Shown here one piece after another: positions 23,901 through 32,671 of a stretch of 64,000 nt of DNA. Both the position numbers and the translations under genes were made by a program. How positions within the stretch are numbered: the stretch's first letter is position 1; the number at the start of each line of letters is the position of its first letter. Below the pieces are notes generated by a model that had not been told where the DNA came from, did no database searches, and saw nothing but the letters and a program-made list of their open reading frames with translations. Source of the stretch: Halichondria panicea (Eukaryota; Porifera; Demospongiae; Suberitida; Halichondriidae); the NCBI RefSeq assembly GCF_963675165.1, contig NC_087381.1, positions 6,015,378-6,079,377 on the forward strand, written 5' to 3'.

Positions 23901-25088
23901 TAAAAATAATGTATTTCTAGTACAGGCAGCAGTGGCAAACAAGATAGCCACTAACACTTAGTCGATAGTACTTTTAATAGGAGAATTTGTTTTCTGACCT
24001 TGCTGAGTGCACACACTCTCTGCCAACTTGTACTCTCCAATGCTCACCAGAGCTTCCACAATATCCTTCCACTGCATGTCGATATCCTTGACTTTGGCTG
24101 CCTGAAGAGTTGCTGCTGTGGGATGTTGGCTCTTCTTTATGGTTTCCAGTTGGTCATTGCCCAATCCCAAGCAAACACCAAGTTGAAGCCATTGGTCACA
24201 TTCCAGCTGACTCAGCTGTTCCAGTGTTGGGTACGAGGACAGAGGATCTACATAACATAGTTAGACGAGGTACCTATGAGCCAAAGAGGTATTCCTATAG
24301 TGTGCATGCAGTGGCGTAGCCTGGATTTTGAGAAGGGCGGGCTCAAATCGATTGAGCATAAGCGCGGAATTTCATTGAATTTTACCTAAAAAAATCATCA
24401 CTACTCCTCAGCATGCGCATCAGATGGCCCTGCCCACATATCGACATCATTCTATAGTAACTATGCGTGGCAGTACTGCAAAATAGATTGACAGATCACA
24501 GTGATGTGATATCAAGCTAAGTTGAAGTTGATGGAGCACAAGAGGGGGGGGGGCTCTAGCCCCGTCAGCCCCCCTCTACCTACGCCACTGGAGGGGCATA
24601 CTAATATTATACTACATGTAGTCGAGCATTAATTGATATTGTGCAGTAATACATCTTAGCTATGTAAAAGAAAATTGCAGAAGGGTTACAAAATGTTCTA
24701 TGGACGTATCACAAATTCTATAGATGTATATATCTGTGACCAATCGTATCACTCTGTTTGTGATATATAAATACGCAGGTTCCACTCTTCAGAGATGCTG
24801 ATCCTTAACTTACATGAGCTTACACTGACGCCACTTGCATATACAGTGCACAACATCACACAGAAACCAGTGATCTAGCTGTCCGACCATGCTAGATATA
24901 TCTACTTACTACTGCGTACAACAGCTGATGGCCATGCAGATACCTACTGACCACAGTGTACAACAGCTGATGGCCATGCAGCTTACCTCTAGGCCCAAGC
25001 CGGAATTCCTCCACATAGTCAGCCAACGCACGGTGTTCCTTCCCTCTGGCCACATCAGCAGCAGTATGTCCACTATTATCTTTGATAT
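17611..25088 (-). CDS. Ankyrin - DD - ankyrin - Roc GTPase - COR - DD protein (DAPK-like, no kinase), 5' incomplete, one frameshift
   Basis: Seven exons join in phase: 25088-24987 (ankyrin), 24247-23999 (DD), 23760-23674 and 23421-23323 (ankyrin), 20457-18243 (ankyrin, Roc, COR), 18189-18121 (linker) and 17952-17611 (DD, stop). Roc shows the P-loop GDGGVGKST (about 20180-20210), the switch motif DFAGQ (about 20030) and a VGSHADQ G4-like motif. COR shows FFPGL and FHPR-like FFDPRCLQVL. DAPK1 has the order kinase-ankyrin-Roc-COR-DD, so this is likely a GTP-regulated, DD-coupled death or stress signalling protein. No kinase is seen. A one-base loss near 19907 breaks Roc; exon length confirms a single shift (2,215 nt where 2,216 would fit). 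The first exon is not found, so the 5' end is missing. An ankyrin exon between 20.5 and 23.3 kb may also have been missed. Confidence 0.78.
18243..20457 (-). other. Large exon: ankyrin end, Roc GTPase and COR domains, with frameshift
   Basis: The exon opens after TTCTGTATTCTAG with about two ankyrin units, including GKTPLDLS and LLLKHGAKA. Roc follows, then COR to the donor CTG|GTGAGT. The frame reading EQAIIDSIV ends in TGA at about 19895. The -1 frame picks up at RWLTLIQNQ. No GT/AG intron fits in these few bases, so this is a real or assembly-level frameshift. Confidence 0.8.
20458..23322. other. Long intron with repeats
   Basis: The span between the ankyrin exon at 23.4 kb and the Roc exon holds a hAT-like MITE (22332-22558) and a partial TAGCC-family end (22786-22832). 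The minus-strand frame at 20584-21036 is hydrophobic at its end, but a second overlapping frame looks equally plausible and neither matches a family I know. Confidence 0.4.
22332..22558. mobile_element. hAT-like MITE, 227 bp
   Basis: Perfect 15-bp terminal inverted repeats CAGTGGCGGATCCAG and CTGGATCCGCCACTG enclose an AT-rich core. The phrase GGAACCTCCCTTTCA also recurs inside. CAGTGGCG ends are typical of hAT elements. No clean 8-bp duplication was seen. A solo end lies at about 22083. Confidence 0.65.
23999..24247 (-). other. Internal death-domain exon of the Roc-COR gene
   Basis: It reads DPLSSYPTLEQLSQLECDQW, then LGVCLGLGNDQLETIK, WKDIVEAL and IGEYKLAESV. This is a classical DD pattern, of a different subtype from the C-terminal DD. 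Both borders are phase 1. Confidence 0.75.
24309..24590. mobile_element. hAT-like MITE, 282 bp, in Roc-gene intron
   Basis: The ends CAGTGGCGTAGCCTGG and CCTACGCCACTG are imperfect inverted repeats of hAT type. It lies in the intron between the 25.0-kb ankyrin exon and the DD exon. Related half elements occur at about 32860-32965, 50380-50475 and 58528-58930. Confidence 0.55.
24905..24985. repeat. Two tandem copies of a ~40-bp unit
   Basis: The unit containing ACAACAGCTGATGGCCATGC occurs twice in a row, ending just downstream of the donor of the 25.0-kb ankyrin exon. Confidence 0.6.
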
Positions 25089-25488
25089 CTGTAACAATTA
25101 ACCGTGCAGTAGGAAAATATTGCGAGCATATGTATAATTGTTTTGGCTGATTTGGTGAATTAATAATAGCGTGGAAGCCAATCCAATGCCCATGAGACTG
25201 CGTATGCGCACGTGTTATGGCTTGCCTATAATTATATAGAATCTGATAGTATAGTACGACAATACTTGATTCATTTGTTGCCTGAATCGCCAAATGCAAT
25301 GCTCGCCAACATTTTCAGCAATAGAGCTATTTCATGTGATGTCACGATAAAGTGAAAAATGCCAGTTAACCATAATTATACTGGTGTACAGATTTTAGAT
25401 GATTGTGCACAAATAAGCTGTTCGAAAAAAATGAATCGTTACATGTACATAGAATCCTTGCAATCAAAGGCAGAAGTGATCAAATGAG

Positions 25489-27295
25489 CTATGTAAAATA
25501 GGAAGGCGGATTTCTGGCAGCTATTTCAAGAAGGTTAATGATAAGATCTTGGAAGTTGCTATTTTCTTGCATCTTTGGTATAATTATAAGCCTGTGGATG
25601 AGAAAAAACTTGGCAGGATGAAACAAACACTTGTTGGGATAATTAACACATTGAGCGTGGTCGACAGAAGTTCCAATATAAATGGGACCTCCTTTTACTG
25701 TGGAGTTGTACTCAAAGAGGAGATTTGTTTCCTTGTCGATTTCAAGCCGAGACTCTTGATTAAGGAATATTGCCCCTCCATTCTTTGCTGAGTTCTTTCG
25801 AAATGTTCCATTTCCGCTAAACTTCATAGTAGATGTGACTGTTGCGTATACTGCACCACCATCTAGAGATTTTCAATGAACAAATAATCTCCACCTATAA
25901 TGTTAGTGTACTGTTTTGTTGAATAGCAAGAGCACCATCACTGTAGCCATCATCAACATTGTTACGATAAAAAATTGAGTTGCCATTAATATTCAAATCG
26001 GACTTCACTGCAAATAATATTCCAGCATTATCTTGAAAGTAGATCTGACCGTACAAGTGAATAATAGCATTGTACCCAGATAAAGGGGACCTTGAATTGT
26101 TTTTAAACGTTATATGACCATTGACTAATACTTGAGAAGTGTCAACTAGAATAAGCCTTTGACGTATAATTGTATTATTACAAGCTTTTAGTGTTCCATT
26201 GAAGATGATCAGTTTTGATCGTTCTGTTAGTGACATCACTTGAAATCCATTCAGAAGTAGAGCTGATCCCTCCATTAAAGATATATTAGAGCCCAGAGAT
26301 TGAATTGATGTGATGTAACCTTCGTTTGCAACAGACTCAATCGTCCCATTTATATTTACTTGACTGTTACTGAAATATAGTCCAGCAGTGGTTTTGTATT
26401 TGTCACCAATCTCTTTGTTGTCAATGGAGTATAAAGTCCCGTGAAATTCAATGTTCACCTCACTCAGGAATAATGAACCACCTAGACAGACAAGGTTTCG
26501 TTCAAATGACCAGTCGATCTCCATTCACAACTGCCTCAACATTACTCAAGGCCATTACACCAAACGGTCCAACATTATCAATAATATAAATACTCCCAGC
26601 TGTCAATATACCACCATCGATTTGAAACACCACCTCTTCTGCATTAGGAAAGCTGCTGTAGACACACTCAGAATCATATTATCAAATACTGTTGTTTAAG
26701 ATGCTGAGGTCATTTAATGTGGTAGTTCCTGAGTTTTGTATGCTGACGATGGTAGCAAGTGAGTTTTTGTTATTGGTAATCACGAGGTTAGTGAGCTCAA
26801 CATATTTGAGCTGTCTTTAATGTAGAGAGTACCAGAGGTGGTGTATAGCTACACTGATGTCCATCATCTTCACTGTGTTGATGTTGGTCAAGCTGATACC
26901 AGGAAAATCACCTTCACCGCACGAAAAAAAGGCCATGCACATTCTGAATAGTTACACTTGTCAAACCATTGAACGATAAAGTGGCATTTTGTCGTCAGTA
27001 GATGGTACGTGGTATTTTCAGTTCCGTTTAGAGAAAAGCTCTCAGTACTGGTACCATTTATATGTGAAAAGTCTGAATCAAGATAATACAGACCATGAGT
27101 TAGTATAAACTTGGAAGGGAGGTCACTTCTTGTATTGAGTGCGTACTCAGACAAAGTCTGACAGTCGGGGAACTGGTAGGAACAGGAGCACTCTTGTGGG
27201 CAGCTGTCGGGTTTAACGTGAATCAGTTGCTCTTGGGCATTGCAAATAATCAGAATTATTAAGAGAAAAAGTACTTTCACTCTTGTTGAAGCCAT
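25489..27295 (-). pseudogene. Decayed secreted protein with beta-helix-like Ser/Asn/Gly repeats
   Basis: The start MASTRVKVLFLLIILIICNA is a clear signal peptide, followed by a Cys-rich segment with CPQECSCSY. Imperfect repeats rich in N-G-T/S, G-G and I/L follow, such as SAKNGGAIFLNQES and NGHITFKNNS. This is the pattern of parallel beta-helix or polymorphic-membrane-protein-like repeats found in large sponge surface proteins. The frame shifts repeatedly: near 26900, 26790-26830, 26690 and 26510-26525. After about 25870 there is a further break before the segment MKFSGNGTFRKNSAKNGG. It sits upstream of the Roc gene's first visible exon and could lie in one of its introns. The family name is uncertain; decay is clear. 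Confidence 0.6.
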
Positions 27296-28392
27296 GATAT
27301 AAATTGCTCTCAACTATATTCTGCTAGCTATCATGTGAGGAAACATGTATATTCATGTTGGTAAGAGGAGTGTCACTGCTAAGTTTAATTCATTTTAGTT
27401 GCAGAAATGAATGCCATTACATAATTATAAATACTCCCTAATTCTTTATATGCACAGGTGTTAGAAACGATATATTATACAACAATAGTCTAAAAACTTA
27501 CAATCTCTATAGCAAGAACTCAGTAAGACAGATTTCCTAGCAAGCTTAAGAGTAAACACCGAATTTCGTCAATAATCGTCAGCTAAAACTGCATTATGAA
27601 CAAAATGAGATTGATTCTGCACACACTAATAGATATAGCTATGGGACTACTAACCAGCGAAAATTTGGATGGGCCAAGTTACTTCCAGTAAGGAGCTGTG
27701 AAAACTAGAAAAAACTGTCCAATACTTCGATTTTCGGCGAGTGTAATCTATTCCGTTTTTGGCAGAACTACACAGTTAGAGCTAACTGACACATGCTGGG
27801 CTCAATCTAGATAGAGTACAGTCTAGTACATGGACTGGTGGAGCAATTTCAGATTCAGTGAATCTTGCAAAGCTGAGCTAGTTTGTGTCTGACAAATGTA
27901 AAGTGCTGTGTCAGCAATGAGCCCCACCCACCATAGCTTTCTGAGTAGGTGGGGCTCATTGCTGACTCAGCACTTTACTTTTGTCCCAGCACAAAAACTG
28001 TAACGACTAGACTCTAGTATATAGCTCAGTAAATTATTAGGAACATCGGCATGCACTGCTTGCACTCATGTATAGTGAGTATAGGTAACAATGTTTCATC
28101 AAAATGTGCATGCTGGGGACTGACACCTCTCAACTAACTGTATAGATATCTATATCTATATAGCTATCATGTGACATAATAGTCATTTATTTATAGCTAT
28201 ACTTCATGTTGGCGAGAAGAATGTCACTGCAAGTTCATTCCTTTTAGTTGGAGAAATGAATGCCATTAGATAGAAATACTCCAATTTCCTACTAAGCCAA
28301 ATCACATAAATAAAACAAAACGCATGTTAACTTGGTAGATCTACATGGTATATATGGGCAGCATATAATAGTTATAGGCTAAGGGACGAGTC
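27296..28392. other. Intergenic with a hairpin repeat at 27.9 kb
   Basis: At about 27910-27980 GTCAGCAATGAGCCCCACC is mirrored by GGTGGGGCTCATTGCTGAC. One arm with adjacent sequence recurs at 33241-33335, so this is the terminal region of a dispersed element. No exon is supported. Confidence 0.5.
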
Positions 28393-28510
28393 TCAATGTA
28401 TTGGCTTTCTTAATGGCTCCCTCAGATCAACTTGATATGATGGTGTCATGACAACCACGCTCTGAGTAACTTCTTTATCCTCCAATTCCATTGACAAGAT
28501 CTTCAGGCTT
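28393..28510 (-). CDS. Possible C-terminal coding exon of an unidentified gene
   Basis: After a candidate acceptor (TGTTGAAG) the minus strand reads LKILSMELEDKEVTQSVVV, then MTPSYQVDLREPLRKPIH and a TGA stop. The composition looks like protein, but no family is recognised. The upstream partner exon, perhaps within 28740-28850, is uncertain. Confidence 0.22.
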
Positions 28511-28593
28511 CAACACCATGAAATTGATATAAAAGTGGAAATTTAATTTTACACCTAGGTTCACCAAAAAGGACACTACTTTGGTATGACAAC

Positions 28594-28624
28594 TAGCCTC
28601 GATTCAAGGCTGGAATCGAGGCTA
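28594..28624. mobile_element. 31-bp miniature with TAGCCTCGAT ends
   Basis: TAGCCTCGATTC and GAATCGAGGCTA abut with almost nothing between them. Flanks GTATGACAAC and GTATGACAC look like a slightly damaged 9-10-bp target duplication. Confidence 0.55.
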
Positions 28625-29143
28625 GTATGACACTGCCCCCAGGGTATGCTGAAATGTGAGTGTTCAATGTCACTGTGGGGAATGTACTTGAATGGGAAAT
28701 TACTACACATGTATAAAACTCTATAATGTTTATACTACTCCTCTGAGGCTCGCTGAGCTCTGTGAGGGTTTGTGTCTGACCCCTGAGTAAACAAAGGCTT
28801 TTTTGTATGTGAAAGCTCTCCATCTCGGGGCTAAACAAATTTAACAAAATACAATGTACAATAAAAGGAAGTGGTTAACTAATGGTTACTGTAGCACAAT
28901 GAGCAGCAAAAGTTGAGGATGGGGATAGAACAAAGGTAGGTTAGTGCGCATGCGTAGTAAAATCTAAGGAGTCACAACAAGATACGCCCTCCAGCATTGA
29001 CTTTGTTGGCTTCTTAGTATAGCTTTTAAATAAACCTGCCTGGACAGCCGGGGTTGTTTCTCCATGTAACCAATCCTAGATTACATCATCTATATACCTT
29101 CCTAATGACGTCATAGTAGCTAGTAGGTGAATATAGTAGGTAA

Positions 29144-30026
29144 CTAGTAGCATGCAGCAGTAGCACTGGTAGCTCTGGTAGCAGTAGTAGCACTGGTAGC
29201 GCTGGTAGCAGCAGTAGCACTGGTAGCAGCAGTAGCACTGGTAGCACTGGTAGCAGCAGTAGCACTGGTAGCAGTAGTAGCAGCAGTAGCATTGGTAGCA
29301 GTAGTAGCACTGGTAGCAGCAGTAGCACTGGTAGCAGTAGTAGCACTGGTAGCGCTGGTAGCACTGGTAGCACTGGTAGCGCTGGTAGCAGCAGTAGCAC
29401 TGGTAGCAGCAGTAGCAGCAGTAGCACTGGTAGCACTGGTAGCAGCAGTAGCACTGGTAGCACTGGTAGCAGCAGTAGCACTGGTAGCAGTAGTAGCAGC
29501 AGTAGCATTGGTAGCAGTAGTAGCACTGGTAGCAGTAGCACTGGTAGCGCTGGTAGCAGCAGTAGCACTAGTAGCACTGGTAGCAGCAGTAGCACTGGTA
29601 GCAGCAGTAGCACTAGTAGCACTGGTAGCACTGGTAGCAGCAGTAGCAGCAGTAGCACTGGTAGCAGCAGTAGCATTGGTAGCAGCACTGGTAGCGCTGG
29701 TAGCATTGGTAGCAGTAGTAGCACTGGTAGCACTGGTAGCAATAGTAGCACTGGTAGCGCTGGTAGCAGTATAGTAGCACTGGTAGCGCTGGTAGCAGCA
29801 GTAGCACTGGTAGCACTGGTAGCACTGGTAGCACTGGTAGCAGCAGTAGCACTGGTAGCACTGGTAGCAGCAGTAGCACTGGTAGCACTGGTAGCAGCAG
29901 TAGCACTGGTAGCGCTGGTAGCAGCAGTAGCACTGGTAGCGCTGGTAGCAGTAGTAGCACTGGTAGCGCTGGTAGCGCTGGTAGCAGCAGTAGCACTGGT
30001 AGCGCTGGTAGCAGCAGTAGCACTGG
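29144..30026 (+). repeat. 9-nt minisatellite array, left arm
   Basis: About 98 units of consensus AGC-RNY-RGT (AGCACTGGT, AGCAGCAGT, AGCGCTGGT, AGCATTGGT). The unit contains no stop in any frame on either strand, so the long open frames here are repeat artefacts. Confidence 0.9.
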
Positions 30027-30707
30027 GGGGAAATATCTTTCATTGAAAAAATTATATATATAATGTTACAAAATTAATATTGCAATGAAAGTGTACTGCT
30101 CTCGAACCGTCAAAGAACACTACCGACTCCACTCTCGAGCCAGAGAACCTGAACTCCACTCCCGAGCCAGAGAATCCAAACTCCACTACCGAGCGGCCAG
30201 AGAACCCAAACTCCACCCCCGAGTCAGATAACTCGAACTCCACTCTTGAGTCAGAGAAGAACCCAAACTCCACTCTTGAGCCAGAGAAGAACCCAAACTC
30301 CACTCCCGAGCCAGAGAACCCAAACTCCACTCATCCTCATGAGCCCTAAGCAACGGATTCCCCGAAAACGATATTATACGAGATCAAAAGCCGAGGCTCC
30401 TCCAATTTCGAAGAGGCTGTGCAAGGGTGACTCTTCATACTCACAGTAACTATTGTGGTTACTCTATATAATTATGACTTGGACTTTGCATTGCTATTCT
30501 GATTATTATATGTGATTGTTTTGCTATGTTGTTTTCATGATCATCACGCCTTATAGTTTGTCAATTGTCACTGCATGTAAATTATACGCGGTGTCTGCGG
30601 CCTACTGTCTAGAGAGTGCCCATGCTACATAAATGTTAATAATAGGCTAAGAAATGTTGCTGATAATACCATTGTGTATAGTAGATAAAAGAAAACTCCA
30701 AAAATTG
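30027..30707. other. Centre of the foldback element
   Basis: It holds the 27-nt repeat array described separately and a plus-strand tail reading KRYYTRSKAEAPPISKRLCK in another frame. The stretch at about 30600-30710 resembles 38325-38400 and 63380-63440, inverted in the latter. No complete gene is evident. Confidence 0.5.
30118..30330 (+). repeat. Tandem 27-nt repeat encoding PEPENPNST-like units
   Basis: About eight degenerate units of 24-30 nt (CCAGAGAACCCAAACTCCAC core). In one plus-strand frame they read as variants of PEPENPNST up to a stop after HPHEP. Coding status is uncertain because no start or splice border is clear. Confidence 0.7.
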
Positions 30708-32573
30708 TTTCACTGCTGCTACCAGCGCTATACCAGTAGTGCTACTGCTGCTACCAGCGCTACTAGTGCTACCAGTGCTACTGCTGCTACCAGTGCTACC
30801 AGTGTTACTGCTGCTACCAGCGCTACCAGTGCTACTACTGCTATATACCAGCGCTACCAGTGCTACTGCTGCTACCAGTGCTACCAGTGCTACCAGTGCT
30901 ACTGCTGCTACTGCTGCTACCAGTGCTACCAGTGCTACCAGTGCTACTGCTGCTACCAGCACTACCAGTGCTACTATACTGCTACCAGCGCTACCAGTGC
31001 TACTATTGCTACCAGTGCTACCAGTGCTACTACTGCTACCAATGCTACCAGCGCTACCAGTGCTGCTACCAATGCTACTGCTGCTACCAGCGCTACCAGT
31101 GCTACTGCTGCTACTGCTGCTACCAGTGCTACTAGTGCTACTGCTGCTACCAGCGCTACCAGTGCTACCAGTGCTACTGCTGCTACCAGCGCTACCAGTG
31201 CTACTGCTGCTACCAGCGCTACTGCTGCTACCAGTGCTATACCAGTGCTACTGCTGCTACCAGCGCTACCAGTGCTACTGCTGCTACCAGCGCTACCAGT
31301 GCTACTGCTGCTACCAGTGCTACCAGTGCTACCAGCGCTACCAGTGCTACCAGTGCTACCAGTGCTACCAGTGCTACCAGCGCTACCAGTGCTACTACTG
31401 CTACCAGCGCTACCAGTGCTACTACTGCTACCAGCGCTACCAGTGCTACTGCTGCTACCAGCGCTACCAGTGCTACTACTGCTACCAGCGCTACCAGTGC
31501 TACTACTGCTACCAGCGCTACCAGTGCTACTGCTGCTACCAGCGCTACCAGTGCTACTACTGCTACCAGCGCTACCAGTGCTATACTGCTGCTACCAGTG
31601 CTACTACTGCTACCAATGCTACTGCTGCTACTACTGCTACCAGTGCTACTGCTGCTACCAGTGCTACCAGTGCTACTGCTGCTACCAGACTGCTGCTACC
31701 AGTGCTACTGCTGCTACCAGTGCTACTACTGCTACCAATGCTACTGCTGCTACTACTGCTACCAGTGCTACTGCTGCTACCAGTGCTACCAGTGCTACTG
31801 CTGCTACCAGCGCTACCAGTGCTACTGCTGCTACCAGCGCTACTGCTGCTACCAGTGCTATACCAGTGCTACTGCTGCTACCAGCGCTACCAGTGCTACT
31901 GCTGCTACCAGCGCTACCAGTGCTACTGCTGCTACCAGTGCTACCAGTGCTACCAGCGCTACCAGTGCTACCAGTGCTACCAGCGCTACCAGTGCTACTA
32001 CTGCTACCAGCGCTACCAGTGCTACTACTGCTACCAGCGCTACCAGTGCTACTGCTGCTACCAGCGCTACCAGTGCTACTACTGCTACCAGCGCTACCAG
32101 TGCTACTACTGCTACCAGCGCTACCAGTGCTACTGCTGCTACCAGCGCTACCAGTGCTACTACTGCTACCAGCGCTACCAGTGCTATACTGCTGCTACCA
32201 GTGCTACTACTGCTACCAATGCTACTGCTGCTACTACTGCTACCAGTGCTACTGCTGCTACCAGTGCTACCAGTGCTACTGCTGCTACCAGTACTACCAG
32301 GGCTACTGCTGCTACTGCTGCTACCAGTGCTACTGCTGCTACCAGTGCTACTACTGCTACCAATGCTACTGCTGCTACTACTGCTACCAGTGCTACTGCT
32401 GCTACCAGTGCTACCAGTGCTACTGCTGCTACCAGTGCTACCAGTGCTACTGCTGCTACCAGTGCTACCAGTGCTACTGCTGCTACTGCTGCTACCAGTG
32501 CTACTGCTGCTACCAGCGCTACCAGTGCTACCAGTGCTACTACTGCTACCAACCAGTGCTACTGCTGCATGCT
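30708..32573 (-). repeat. 9-nt minisatellite array, right arm, with higher-order duplication
   Basis: About 207 units of ACCAGTGCT, ACTGCTGCT and ACCAGCGCT, the complement of the left array. Marker irregularities such as GTGCTATACCAGTGC occur at about 31221 and 31850. A second marker set occurs at about 31580 and 32183. These show an internal segmental duplication with a period of about 600-630 bp. Confidence 0.9.
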
Positions 32574-32671
32574 ACTAGTTACCTACTATATTCACCTACC
32601 AGCTACTATGACGTCATTAGGAAGGTATATAGATGATGTAATCTAGGATTGGTTACATGGAGAAACAACCC

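Larger units (their letters stand above)
29051..32671. mobile_element. 3.6-kb foldback element with minisatellite arms
   Basis: The outer ~100 bases are inverted copies: 29051 onward reads GGGTTGTTTCTCCATG, and the right end at 32671 reads its complement. Inside each end lies an array of 9-nt units, AGCACTGGT-type on the left (29144-30026) and its complement ACCAGTGCT-type on the right (30708-32573). They flank a ~680-bp centre. This matches the layout of Foldback (FB)-type elements, whose inverted repeats consist of short tandem repeats. Possible target copies GACAGCCG (left) and GACGGCCG (right, offset by two bases) are imperfect. No transposase is present. Confidence 0.75.

Noticed and set aside
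29086-30043. Long open frames over the left minisatellite arm
   Set aside because: Same repeat-driven openness on both strands, with no start context or splice borders.
30654-32636. Long plus-strand open frames (up to 660 codons) over the minisatellite
   Set aside because: The 9-nt unit has no stops in any frame, so openness is automatic. Peptides such as LLLPALPVL and CYQRYQCY are repeat artefacts.
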